A stretch of 64,000 nt of DNA from Elusimicrobiota bacterium. Lineage in GTDB: Bacteria > Elusimicrobiota > Elusimicrobia > UBA1565 > UBA9628. The translations under genes were made by a program, and so were the position numbers. Each line of letters begins with the position of its first letter. The first letter of the stretch is position 1. Location of the stretch: contig DAIDHI010000065.1 of NCBI GenBank assembly GCA_027452025.1, forward strand, positions 1-64,000, in the 5' to 3' direction. The notes below the pieces were generated by a model that ran no database searches, was not told the origin of the DNA, and was given only the letters and a program-made list of their open reading frames with translations. Shown here in pieces: positions 24,322 through 33,926 of the stretch.

Positions 24322-24327
24322 ATTATA
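24322..24327 (-). promoter_or_regulatory. TATAAT -10 box upstream of yggS
   Basis: TATAAT runs into a possible ATG (24323) and lies 10 nt before the GTG at 24311. If it is the promoter, the upstream ATG cannot be translated from this transcript. Confidence 0.5.
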
Positions 24328-24439
24328 TCAAAGAGGGCGCGACGAAACAACCGGCGGTCGAGTAAATTTCCCGCGAAGTTGTCCATCGGGCGAAAGGCCT
24401 AGGCCCCCTAGGCTGTCAGGCCGCGTCAGGCCGGGCGGT

Positions 24440-25060
24440 CTACCAGTCGCGCACGACGGCGTCCGCGTAGGAGGGATCGGACTCGAGCCGCTTGAAGTAT
24501 TGGGCGTAGTAGGACGCGTAGCCCAGGTCGGCGAGGATGGAGAACTGGAAAGCCAGGCATTTCCGTTCGGCGGCCGGCCCCGTGTAGACGTCGGGGGCCA
24601 CGCCCGTCTCGTTTGCGCCCCGCGCCCAAGCGTCCCAAAAGAGCTTGGAATGCATGCTGTCGTGGGCGATGGCTCCGGCGTACCAGACCGGGCCCGCCTT
24701 CCAGGTCGGGCCGCCGACGCGAAACGCCTTGGGCATCACGTACATGCCGCTTCCCATATCGTCGTCCGGCTCGTAAATCATCTTGATGTAGCGCTGGATC
24801 CGCTCGAGTACTTGCGCCTCGGCGAGGTAGTCCAGGGCCTGCTTCGTCATCTGGATGAATCGGGGCGTTCCCCAGATCTCGATGGACCCGTAATTGACGC
24901 GTTCCCGCTGGCGGCTGCGGGAACGGAAACTGCTCTTAGTCGCCGCTATCCTGCCGTGGGCCCGGCCGTACGCCGTGCTCAGGCTTGCCGTCGGCGCCGC
25001 GACGGCCGCGCAGGAAATCAGGCAGGTCAGCGCGACGGCGGCGAAGGATCCCCCCTTCAT
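24440..25060 (-). CDS. Hypothetical secreted protein with HxxxH motif
   Basis: The protein is 206 aa from ATG 25060. It starts with a clear signal peptide (MKGGSFAAVALTCLISCAAVAA). The mature part contains IAHDSMHSKLF followed about 30 residues later by AAERKCLAFQF. An HxxxH with a downstream Glu is a possible metal site, as in some metallopeptidases, but no known family is recognised. TATCCT with a 7-nt gap precedes the ATG; the frame extends further upstream without support. It stands alone between yggS and a receiver gene. Confidence 0.65.
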   Translation of the reverse strand: MKGGSFAAVALTCLISCAAVAAPTASLSTAYGRAHGRIAATKSSFRSRSRQRERVNYGSIEIWGTPRFIQMTKQALDYLAEAQVLERIQRYIKMIYEPDDDMGSGMYVMPKAFRVGGPTWKAGPVWYAGAIAHDSMHSKLFWDAWARGANETGVAPDVYTGPAAERKCLAFQFSILADLGYASYYAQYFKRLESDPSYADAVVRDW

Positions 25061-25067
25061 GGGAATC

Positions 25068-25073
25068 AGGATA
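25068..25073 (-). promoter_or_regulatory. TATCCT -10 box 7 nt before start 25060
   Basis: The hexamer lies 7 nt before the ATG with no ribosome binding site between them, which also supports starting at the signal-peptide Met. Confidence 0.45.
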
Positions 25074-25136
25074 ACTCTTGTCGCAAATCGCGGACAGGGG
25101 CCAAAGGCCCACCTCTCTAGGACCGGGCCCAACGCT

Positions 25137-25589
25137 TCATGATCGCGACCGGAGCGAGGGCGCCGGCTCGTTGAGCAGCAGCCAATAGAGGCCGAGCTGC
25201 GCCACGGCGCGACTGAATTGCGAGAAGTCGACCGGCTTGCGCACGAAGCTGTTGGCCCCCGCCGAATAGCACCGGTAGCGGTCTTCCTCTTCCCGCGAGG
25301 AGGTCAGGATGACCACCGGGAGAAGCCGCGTGCGAGGATCGGAGCGGATGCGCTTGAGGACCTCGTCTCCCGAGAGCTTGGGCAGCTTCAGATCCATAAG
25401 CACGACGGCCGGCTGCGATTGCGGATTCCTGCCTGAAAACGGCCCCTTGGCGAAAAGGTAGTCCAGCGCTTGCGCGCCGTCGCCGGCGACCGCTACCTCG
25501 TTGGTTATGTTCGCCTGCCTGAGGGCGCGCCGCGTCAAATCGATCTCGTCAGCGCCGTCTTCCACGAGCAGGATCGTCTTCTCGTTCAT
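25137..25589 (-). CDS. Rcp1-type single-domain response regulator
   Basis: This 150-residue receiver has the acidic residues (LLVEDGADE), the phospho-acceptor Asp (VVLMDLKLPKLSG), Thr (VILTSS) and Lys (VRKPVDFSQF). The DxxLTRRAL and DLxLPxLxGxE forms are typical of the family that pairs with phytochrome-like or PAS kinases. There is no output domain. It overlaps the histidine kinase stop by 4 nt and is surely its partner. Confidence 0.9.
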   Translation of the reverse strand: MNEKTILLVEDGADEIDLTRRALRQANITNEVAVAGDGAQALDYLFAKGPFSGRNPQSQPAVVLMDLKLPKLSGDEVLKRIRSDPRTRLLPVVILTSSREEEDRYRCYSAGANSFVRKPVDFSQFSRAVAQLGLYWLLLNEPAPSLRSRS

Positions 25590-27811
25590 GAGGGCCTCCG
25601 GGCTTGGTCCGGGTCCGACTCCAGGGTGAAGCGGAATACGGCGCCTTCTCCCGGCCGGGCGTCGGCCCAGACGCGTCCGCCGTGACGCGCGATGATGCGC
25701 GAGACGATGGTCAGACCTATTCCCGTCCCGGGGAACTCCTCGCTGCTGTGCAGCCTGGCAAAGGGCTTGAAGAGCTGGCTCGCATAGGCCGGGTCAAAGC
25801 CTGCGCCGTTGTCCCTGACGAAATAGGTCGTCTGTCCGTCGCCCGCTTCCAGGCCGAACTCGATGCGGGCCTGCGGCTTCTTGGAGGTGTATTTCCAGGC
25901 GTTGCCCAGGAGGTTTTCGAGCACCGACCTCACCAGGTTGGGATCCCCGCGCGCGACGAGCCCGTCCTGGATGCTGAACACGGCCTTTCTTCCCGGCTCC
26001 TGGCGCTGCAGTTCCGCAGCCACGGAGCGAGCCATCCCGCTGAGGTCGATTTCCTCTCGACGCATCTCGCAGCGCGCGACACGGGAGAGGCTTAGCATGT
26101 CGTCGATGATGTCCCCCATCCTATGCGTGGCCTGGCGAATCCGTCCCAGAAGACTGCGCCCGCTGTCATCCAATTTGTCTCCATAGTCCTCGAGCACGAT
26201 GCTGCTGAAGCCGTCGATGGACCGCAGAGGTCCGCGCAGGTCGTGCGAGGTGGAGTAGGAGAAGCTCTCCAGCTCCGCGTTGGCGGCGCGCAGCTGCGCC
26301 GTGCGGTCCGCCACCCGCCGCTCCAGGTCCGCGTTGAGGCGGCGGATCTCCGCCTCCGCGCGGTGCTGCTGCGTCACGTCGCGGAAGCTCCAGACCCTGC
26401 CCACCGATTCTCCCGCCAAGCGTTGAGGTTTGGAGAAGCGCTCGAAGATCCGGCCGTCCTTGAACTCCAACAGGTCGAAGCTTTCGTCTTCGGGCCTTGC
26501 ATAAAGCTCGCGCACCTTGCTCAGGAATGCGGACGGTTCCTTGAGCTGCTCGCCGACCCAGGACAAGGCGCGGGCATCGTCTCGGGAGCGCAGGATATCC
26601 CGGGGTATCCTCCACATCCGGGCGAACTTGCGGTTATAGCTGGCGATGCGCCCGGCGCTGTCGACGACCAGGATGCCGTCGGCCGTGGACTCCAGGGTCG
26701 CCTGGAGCAGGGACAGAGCTCTCTGGCGTTCCGCCTCGGCGCGCTTGCGCTCGGTGATATCGAGGGCCATCCCGCAGACCCCATAACGATTGCCGGCCTC
26801 GTCGCGCAGAGGGAAGCGGACCGTGAGGTAGGTGCGTCCCCCGCCCCGCGGCGGCACCGTCTCTTCCACGGTCAAGGGCTCGCCGGTCTCGAGCACCAGC
26901 AGGTCCCTGGCGCTCACCGCCTGGGCGAACTCGGCCGGCCAGACGTCGGCGGAGGTTCGGCCGACGATCTCTTGCCGCGACACTTGAAGCAGCGTCTCGT
27001 AATTGCGATTTACGAAGAGGAACCGGCCGTCGGTTCCCTTGGCGAAGATGACCGCGGGCGAAAATTCGATGACGTCTCGCAGCTGCCGCCGGCTGTTCCT
27101 GACCTGGGTGTCCGCGGCCTGGATGCGCTCGAGCATTGCGTTGAAGCAGCCGGCGAGCTGTCCTAGTTCGTCGGCGCCGCCTTTGGGGGCCCGTATCGAG
27201 TAGTCTCCGTTGCTGGAAATGCTGCGGACGGCGGCCGTCAGTTCGAGAATCGGCTTCGAAACGAGGCGCTGGAATCGCATCGCCAGCGTAAACGCCGCGG
27301 CGCAGGCCGCCAGCAGGATGGCCGCGGAAATAGCTAGGAAAAACCACAATTCCCGCCGCATCTCGCGCAGGTCTTCCTCGATGAAAATCGTTCCGAGCCT
27401 CGCCGGGCCCAGGAAGATGCCTTGCGTCCGGCGAAGGCGCCGACGAGCGAAGCGATGCCCATCGCTTCCCGGACGGGGCGGAGGACGTTCGGCGGTGCCC
27501 CGCCTCGCGTAAGAGGCAAGCAGGCTGCCGTCGGCCCGGTATATGCCTGCGAGCACGACGTCCGGGTCTTGGGCGAGAGCGGCCAGGACCCGGCCAGCGG
27601 CCGAGGCGTTCTTCGAGCGTAGGGCGGAGGCCGCGTCTGTTCCCACGATCCGCTCCCGGGTGGTCAGGGTGCGCACCATGAGGCGGCGAAAACTGGCGAC
27701 GCGGTAGGCCAAAAACGCCCCGCAGGCGAGCGTGACGGCGAGCGCGCTGGTGAGCGTCATCATCAGCGTCAGCTTGCGCTGGATGGATAGCCTTTCGATA
27801 GGGTTCGCCAT
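25586..27811 (-). CDS. Hybrid-sensor-type PAS histidine kinase
   Basis: The 741-residue protein has a membrane helix (about 13-35), an extracytoplasmic sensor of about 115 residues, a second helix (about 153-175), HAMP (ELGQLAGCFNAMLERI), PAS 1 (about 240-355, with VCGMALDITERK) and PAS 2 (about 365-475, with VWSFRDVTQQ). A coiled coil follows, then HisKA with SYSTSHDLRGPLRSIDGFS, and HATPase_c (ENLLGNAWKYTSK, DNGAGFD, GTGIGLTIVSRI). This HisKA type often works with Rcp1-like receivers, as found directly downstream. TACAAT lies 11 nt before the ATG. Confidence 0.92.
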   Translation of the reverse strand: MANPIERLSIQRKLTLMMTLTSALAVTLACGAFLAYRVASFRRLMVRTLTTRERIVGTDAASALRSKNASAAGRVLAALAQDPDVVLAGIYRADGSLLASYARRGTAERPPPRPGSDGHRFARRRLRRTQGIFLGPARLGTIFIEEDLREMRRELWFFLAISAAILLAACAAAFTLAMRFQRLVSKPILELTAAVRSISSNGDYSIRAPKGGADELGQLAGCFNAMLERIQAADTQVRNSRRQLRDVIEFSPAVIFAKGTDGRFLFVNRNYETLLQVSRQEIVGRTSADVWPAEFAQAVSARDLLVLETGEPLTVEETVPPRGGGRTYLTVRFPLRDEAGNRYGVCGMALDITERKRAEAERQRALSLLQATLESTADGILVVDSAGRIASYNRKFARMWRIPRDILRSRDDARALSWVGEQLKEPSAFLSKVRELYARPEDESFDLLEFKDGRIFERFSKPQRLAGESVGRVWSFRDVTQQHRAEAEIRRLNADLERRVADRTAQLRAANAELESFSYSTSHDLRGPLRSIDGFSSIVLEDYGDKLDDSGRSLLGRIRQATHRMGDIIDDMLSLSRVARCEMRREEIDLSGMARSVAAELQRQEPGRKAVFSIQDGLVARGDPNLVRSVLENLLGNAWKYTSKKPQARIEFGLEAGDGQTTYFVRDNGAGFDPAYASQLFKPFARLHSSEEFPGTGIGLTIVSRIIARHGGRVWADARPGEGAVFRFTLESDPDQARRPS

Positions 27812-27822
27812 GGCCTGCGGCC

Positions 27823-27828
27823 ATTGTA
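27823..27828 (-). promoter_or_regulatory. TACAAT -10 box 11 nt before kinase start
   Basis: The hexamer lies 11 nt before the ATG at 27811. It is at the long end of the short-gap series seen in this window. Confidence 0.4.
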
Positions 27829-27886
27829 AGCGCGCCCGCGCCCCGGCGGCGTCAAGGCGGCGTCAGAGTTTTGTGACCGAAAGCGA

Positions 27887-27914
27887 AGCCCCCGGCTCTC
27901 GCGAGCCGGGGGCT
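27887..27914 (-). terminator. Terminator-like hairpin after groEL
   Basis: A perfect 12-bp GC-rich stem (AGCCCCCGGCTC at 27887-27898, GAGCCGGGGGCT at 27903-27914) with a 4-nt loop lies 33 nt downstream of the groEL stop. A T-containing stretch (TTCGCTTTCGG) follows on the minus strand. It most likely ends the groESL transcript. Confidence 0.75.
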
Positions 27915-27947
27915 GGTTTGCGGCGGGTCTGATCTTGCGATCAGCTC

Positions 27948-29600
<1,653 letters not shown>

Positions 29601-29610
29601 TTATAAGCGG

Positions 29611-29925
29611 TTACTTGAGGATGCCGAGGATGTCGTCCTGATGCATGATCAGGTACTCCTGATCCTCGATCTTGATCTCGTTTCCGGAATACTTGCCGTA
29701 AAGGATGCGGTCGCCGGCCTTGACGTCCATCGCAAGGACCTTGCCGTCCTCCGTGACCTTGCCCTTGCCCACGGCGACGATCTCGCCCTCTTGCGGCTTT
29801 TCCTTGGCGGTGTCGGGGATGATGATGCCGCCGCGCTTGGTCTCCTTAGTCTCGACGGGCTTGACCAGGACGCGATCCCCCAGCGGCTGGATCTTCACTT
29901 TCGTCAGCGTCGCTTCTGCAGCCAT
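29611..29925 (-). CDS. groS: Co-chaperonin GroES (Cpn10)
   Basis: The protein is 104 aa from ATG 29925, chosen because GGAGG lies 10 nt upstream and the family start ([13 protein letters not shown]) follows soon after. It forms the heptameric lid of GroEL. Motifs are the mobile loop ([26 protein letters not shown]) and [16 protein letters not shown]. It is the first gene of the groESL operon under CIRCE control. Confidence 0.96.
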   Translation of the reverse strand: MAAEATLTKVKIQPLGDRVLVKPVETKETKRGGIIIPDTAKEKPQEGEIVAVGKGKVTEDGKVLAMDVKAGDRILYGKYSGNEIKIEDQEYLIMHQDDILGILK

Positions 29926-29984
29926 TTGTTTCTGACCTCCGGATTTCTTGGGATGAGCCACTGTCTTAATCGTGCTGAGCGATC

Positions 29985-30011
29985 TTAGCACTCGCTCATT
30001 GGCAGTGCTAA
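29985..30011 (-). promoter_or_regulatory. CIRCE element 1 (HrcA operator)
   Basis: TTAGCACTC (29985-29993), a 9-nt spacer, and cAGTGCTAA (30003-30011) match the CIRCE inverted repeat with one changed base. It begins at the -10 box and covers the expected transcription start, so HrcA binding should block groESL transcription. Confidence 0.93.
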
Positions 30012-30040
30012 TTTTAGCATGGGTCGCCCAAAACTGTCAA
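30011..30040 (-). promoter_or_regulatory. groESL sigma70 promoter
   Basis: TTGACA (30040-30035), an 18-nt spacer and TAAAAT (30016-30011) form a near-consensus vegetative promoter. The leader to groES is about 80 nt. The -10 box is shared with the edge of CIRCE 1. Confidence 0.85.
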
Positions 30041-30063
30041 TCAAAATATTCGAGTGCCAACTT

Positions 30064-30090
30064 TAAGCAGTCCGGCGGCGGGAGTGCTAA
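30064..30090 (-). promoter_or_regulatory. CIRCE-like element 2 upstream of promoter
   Basis: TAAGCAGTC (30064-30072, 7 of 9 matches), a 9-nt spacer, and a perfect GAGTGCTAA (30082-30090) form a second CIRCE-like repeat about 24 bp upstream of the -35 box. A further GAGTGCCAA half site lies at 30052-30060 without a good partner. Confidence 0.65.
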
Positions 30091-30150
30091 TTCTTGCGCC
30101 GCCGATGGCGCAAGCGCCTCAGGCGGCTGCCTTCGGCGCGAGCCGAGGGC

Positions 30151-31140
30151 TCAGTGCTCGTATTTGTTGATGAGCTTTCGGAAGCGTTTGACGAGCGCTT
30201 CCTGAGCGGCCGTGCTTGACTTGGGAGGCAGCGGAGGCCGCGCGGGCAGCGGCTCGATGGCAGGCAGCGGCTTCCCCTCCTCGGCGGGCGGCTCCGGGGC
30301 GTCGAGGGGCGCCGGACCTTGCGGCGGCAGGGCCTCGGCGACCGGCGCCGCGGCGGGCGCGGGGGCGAGGGCCGGCGGGGGCTCGCTCTTGGCCGGGGCG
30401 GCCTCGCGGGGCGTCGGCGGCGGGCAGAGGCGGTTGAGATCCTCCTCGAGGCGGCGGATGACGCCCAAAGCCTTGGCGAGGCTGAGCTCCTTCTCGGTCA
30501 GATCGCGGCTGAGCTTGTCGACGAGGCGGTTTCGGATCGCCAGGTCGTTGACGGACTCGCCGAGGCGGCGTTTGGCATTCTCGAACTCCAGGCGCAGCTT
30601 CTCGAGCTGGATGCGCTGCTCTCCCATGCCTTGCTCGCGCGCCTTGACCGCGCTCTCGAGCTTGGCGATCTGCGCCTGGTCGCGCCGCGCGGCCTCCTCG
30701 AGCTCCGCGATGCGGGCCATGCGCGTCTCGAGGTGCTCGGAGCGCTCCCGGGCCTGTCGCAGCTGCTCCTTGACGTCGAGCAGCTGGCGCTGCAAGGAGA
30801 CGGTCAGCGCCCGCTCCTCGCGGCGGTTCTCCAGTTCCTTCATGAGGTCGGAGACGTGCGAGAAAAGCCGGCTGCTGGCCGTGTCGAGCAGGGCGTTGAT
30901 GTCCCCCGTCATGACCGCTTCCTGGGCTTGGCGCGGTCCGGAAGGCGGCAGTTTTGCGTCGCGCTCGTGAAGGACCTTGATGACCTCCTCGAATTCCCCG
31001 GCGCGCCGCCAATTCTTCTCCAAAATCTCCCCTTCGGCGGGGCAGATCAGGGTCGTCATCGAAAAGCCGACGAGTCCCGCGAGCTCCGTGGGCGCGTAGC
31101 TGCCCGGGACTTCGCCGTTCATGTAAACCCAGTATTTCAT
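30151..31140 (-). CDS. GYF_2-like/coiled-coil protein
   Basis: The 329-residue protein has an N-terminal segment YWVYMNGEVPGSYAPTELAGLVGFSMTTLICPAEG, which fits a GYF_2-type small domain (aromatic start, G-Y/P motif, L-V ending). A long coiled coil follows (about 105-245, heptads with RREERALTVSLQRQLLDVKEQLRQ). Then comes a Pro/Ala-rich linker and a charged C-terminus (EALVKRFRKLINKYEH). No membrane segment is seen. It overlaps the upstream coiled-coil gene by 4 nt (ATGA). It is probably a cytoplasmic scaffold; the function is unknown. Confidence 0.7.
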   Translation of the reverse strand: MKYWVYMNGEVPGSYAPTELAGLVGFSMTTLICPAEGEILEKNWRRAGEFEEVIKVLHERDAKLPPSGPRQAQEAVMTGDINALLDTASSRLFSHVSDLMKELENRREERALTVSLQRQLLDVKEQLRQARERSEHLETRMARIAELEEAARRDQAQIAKLESAVKAREQGMGEQRIQLEKLRLEFENAKRRLGESVNDLAIRNRLVDKLSRDLTEKELSLAKALGVIRRLEEDLNRLCPPPTPREAAPAKSEPPPALAPAPAAAPVAEALPPQGPAPLDAPEPPAEEGKPLPAIEPLPARPPLPPKSSTAAQEALVKRFRKLINKYEH

Positions 31141-31835
31141 CGTGTCTCCTCGAAAGGCCGCCGGGCGGACGGGTCGCGCAGCTGCTCGACCAGGAGCCGG
31201 AGTTCCTGGCGCAGAAGGGCGACGTCGGAATCGGTGAGCTCCTTGGCGCGGGCCAAGCGCTCCTGGTAGGAGGACGATTGCCTCCGCAGCTCGCAAAGCG
31301 CCCCTTCCTTCGCCGCCGCCTCCTCGCGGGAGCGCGCGAGCTCCTTTTCGAGCCCCTCGAGCCGCCGTCCGAGCTCGAGGCGCTCCCGCTGCTCGAGCAG
31401 GATCTTCTCGTCCTTGAGCCGCGCGTCCTGCTCCAGGCGCTGAATCTGCGCGCGCGCGCCATCGAGAGCCGCCCGGTCCTCCTCCAAGAGCTTGACCTGC
31501 TGCTCGAGCCCGCGCTTTTCCGCCTCGAGCTGGCCGATGCGGGCCTCGTAGGACTGCCGGGCGCGCGACAGGCTCGCGTCGAACTGGGCGAGCTTGGTCT
31601 CGATCTCGGCTTGCCGTTCGCGCAGGCGGGCGTTTTCGCGCGTCAGGGCGTCGACGCGGTGGGTCAGGCTTGCCCGGTCCTCGGCTAAGCGTTCCAGGCG
31701 CGAGGCAAGCTCGGCTGGGGCGCGCTCGGCAGGCTCGTCCGCGGGCTTGCCGGACAAGGTGATGTCCTGGGGCGTGCGCCACCAATCCCGGTTGAACTCA
31801 TCGAGCCAGCCCTCGAAGGGCGGCTTGTCGGCCAT
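31137..31835 (-). CDS. Coiled-coil protein
   Basis: The 232-residue protein has a short N-terminal region rich in aromatic residues (FEGWLDEFNRDWWRTPQDI). From about residue 40 to 225 it is one almost continuous coiled coil rich in Glu, Arg, Leu and Gln. No enzyme motif or membrane segment is seen. It is translationally coupled to the GYF_2-like gene, so the two coiled coils may pair. TATCCT lies 6 nt before the ATG. Confidence 0.7.
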   Translation of the reverse strand: MADKPPFEGWLDEFNRDWWRTPQDITLSGKPADEPAERAPAELASRLERLAEDRASLTHRVDALTRENARLRERQAEIETKLAQFDASLSRARQSYEARIGQLEAEKRGLEQQVKLLEEDRAALDGARAQIQRLEQDARLKDEKILLEQRERLELGRRLEGLEKELARSREEAAAKEGALCELRRQSSSYQERLARAKELTDSDVALLRQELRLLVEQLRDPSARRPFEETR

Positions 31836-31841
31836 AGGCGA

Positions 31842-31847
31842 AGGATA
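31842..31847 (-). promoter_or_regulatory. TATCCT -10 box 6 nt before start 31835
   Basis: The hexamer lies 6 nt before the ATG, without a Shine-Dalgarno motif. It marks a new transcription unit after the TPR genes. Confidence 0.5.
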
Positions 31848-31872
31848 CCTCGGGCCGGCGGCCGACGCAAGG

Positions 31873-33093
31873 TCAAAAATGTTTCGGATCCGAGGGCGGC
31901 CAGGGCTGGTCCTGGGACTTGGCGCGCAGATAGGCCAGGAAGGCTTCGCGGGTCAGGGGCGCCGCCGTGAGCTCCTCGGCCCGGGCGTGGGCGTCGCCCC
32001 AATCCCGGTGAGCCAGGACCCAGGCGTAGTCGGCGAGCGCCTCGCGGCGCCGACCGAGGAGGTCGCGGGCGTAGCCTCGAAAGAGCCGCAAGACCACTTG
32101 GAAGCGCTCGCGGCGCGGGCGGGCCTCGATGGCGCGGTCGAGCCACAGCTGCGCGGCGGCGGCCGCCGGGCGCGAGAGGCAGTCCCGGCCGGTCATCCCG
32201 CAGACGAGGGTGAGCAGCTTGCGGTCGAAGCCCGCGGGATCGTCCTTGACCTCGCTCCAGAACGACTCGGCGTCCGCGAGAGAGCCGTCCCAGTCCCCCA
32301 CCTGCCGTCTCAGCGCCAGCGACAAGAAGCGGAAATAAGGGCTGTCCGGGTATTGCGCCACCAGAGGCTGAATGTAGGCCAGAGCCTTGGCGTAGTCCTG
32401 CCGGTCGAGGATGTAGATCGACGCGAGGAATTCCGCGGACTGCGGCCGGCTGTAGCGGCTTTTGTCCATCGCCGTCTCGATCTCGGAAAGTCCGCGCTCC
32501 TCGTCGCCGCGCAGGCCGCCGAGCAGCGCGCCGAGCCGGAGCACGCCTGCGAAGCGCGAGGCTTGGTAGTCGAAGACTCCGAGGCCGAGGTCGGCGTCGT
32601 AATAGCCCGGGTCGAGCGTGACGGCCCGGCGCAGGCTCTTGATGGCCTTGCGGCCGCTGAAATAGGCCTCCAGCCAGCGGTGGCGCAGGATGCACCATTG
32701 CCCGTCGGTGCCCAGCGCCATGCCCAAGGCGAAGCTTCCGTCGACCTGCGCGGCGGAGTCCTGGGACACCGCCCATGCCTGAGCCTTGTCCACCGCGTCG
32801 GCCATGTCCTTCTCGAAGAGACCTTCCAGGGCGGGCGTGTCCTCAAAAAGGCCGTATTCCTGGGACGACTCCCACCAGATGGCGCCCGACTCGAAGAGGT
32901 AGCCGAAGGGGTTGTCGGGCTCGTCTTGGATGAGCTTTCGGAAGTCCGCGCGAGACTTCGCATAGTCGAGGGCGTAGAGATCGCGCAGGCCGTCTTGCAG
33001 GACCTGCTGCGCCTCGGGGCTGAGCGCCGCGCGCGCGGGAACGGCCCCGAGCAGCGCCATCGCCAAGGATGCCGCGGCGGCGCTAATCCGCAT
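31873..33093 (-). CDS. Secreted TPR-like protein
   Basis: The 406-residue protein has a signal peptide (MRISAAAASLAMALLGAVPARA). Helical repeats follow, with TPR-like units (LRDLYALDYAKSRADFRKLI, ASIYILDRQDYAKALAYIQPL). The central GxxxGLGVFDYQASRF segment recalls a group of periplasmic TPR proteins of unknown role. It overlaps the preceding TPR gene by 11 nt and ends the operon that starts with the TatT gene, so it may work with the TRAP transporter. That link is only positional. Confidence 0.7.
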   Translation of the reverse strand: MRISAAAASLAMALLGAVPARAALSPEAQQVLQDGLRDLYALDYAKSRADFRKLIQDEPDNPFGYLFESGAIWWESSQEYGLFEDTPALEGLFEKDMADAVDKAQAWAVSQDSAAQVDGSFALGMALGTDGQWCILRHRWLEAYFSGRKAIKSLRRAVTLDPGYYDADLGLGVFDYQASRFAGVLRLGALLGGLRGDEERGLSEIETAMDKSRYSRPQSAEFLASIYILDRQDYAKALAYIQPLVAQYPDSPYFRFLSLALRRQVGDWDGSLADAESFWSEVKDDPAGFDRKLLTLVCGMTGRDCLSRPAAAAAQLWLDRAIEARPRRERFQVVLRLFRGYARDLLGRRREALADYAWVLAHRDWGDAHARAEELTAAPLTREAFLAYLRAKSQDQPWPPSDPKHF

Positions 33094-33922
33094 AGATCCG
33101 GTCTCCCGCCCGCCCGTGGGAGCTTCGCGGCTTGCGCCGGAGGGGCGGCGGGATCAGCCGGTCGCGTTCCGCGCGCACGGCGGCGGCTTCCGCGGCGAGC
33201 AGGGAGATGTCCACCGGCGCGGCTCGCGAGCGGCGCAGGGCCAGGAGGCGCCGGTCGTAGCCGGCCAGCGCGCGTTCGTAGTCGACCAAGGCCCGACGCA
33301 GGCCTCCGTCTCGGGCCTCGCAGCGCGCCCGCGCCGCGAGGGCGGCCTCGGACAGGCTCGAGGACCCCGCCAGCAGGCGCAGCGCCTGAGCGCAGCGCCC
33401 CCGCCGCGACAAGGCGGCCGCCCGGGCCCAGGACGGACGGGGATCGGAGCCGTCCGCGGCCGCGGCGGCGCGCGAGAAGGCGGACTCGGCCGAGCGCAGG
33501 CGCCCCGCGGCGTCCTCGACGCGCCCGAGCTCGAGCCAGCCCTCCTCGTCTCCGGGCTTGAGCCGGCAATAGGCGGAGAGGTCCCGCGCCGCCGCAGCCC
33601 ACCGCCGCTTGCGGACCCACGCGCGTCCGCGGGCCAGATACGCTTGGCCGATGCCCGGGTCGAGCTTGAGCGCCGCCGTCAGCTGCGCGGCGGCCGCCGT
33701 CGCCAGATCGAGCTCGTAATCCGCCTGGCCGAGACGAAAGCGCGCGTCGGCCAAGAGCGCCGTCCCGTCGCTGACGTCCCAGGCCGCGATGGCCCGGGCA
33801 TAATAGACGGCCTGCTCGTCGGGGCTCTCTCGGGTTTGGGCCTTTTGCCAGTTGGCCAGGAAAGCGTCGGTCGTCTGCGCCGCGGCCGCGCACGCCAAGA
33901 CGGCGGTCAGCCAGCGCAGCAT
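33083..33922 (-). CDS. TPR protein with N-terminal signal
   Basis: The 279-residue protein has a short hydrophobic start (MLRWLTAVLACAAAAQ) that fits a signal peptide. Four or five TPR-like units follow (ADARFRLGQADYELDLATAA, IGQAYLARGRAWVRKRRWAAA, EEGWLELGRVEDAAGRL). The C-terminus is basic and low in complexity. It starts 4 nt after the LOG gene stop and overlaps the next TPR gene, so it is in the TRAP operon. Confidence 0.7.
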   Translation of the reverse strand: MLRWLTAVLACAAAAQTTDAFLANWQKAQTRESPDEQAVYYARAIAAWDVSDGTALLADARFRLGQADYELDLATAAAAQLTAALKLDPGIGQAYLARGRAWVRKRRWAAAARDLSAYCRLKPGDEEGWLELGRVEDAAGRLRSAESAFSRAAAAADGSDPRPSWARAAALSRRGRCAQALRLLAGSSSLSEAALAARARCEARDGGLRRALVDYERALAGYDRRLLALRRSRAAPVDISLLAAEAAAVRAERDRLIPPPLRRKPRSSHGRAGDRIYAD

Positions 33923-33926
33923 CCGC

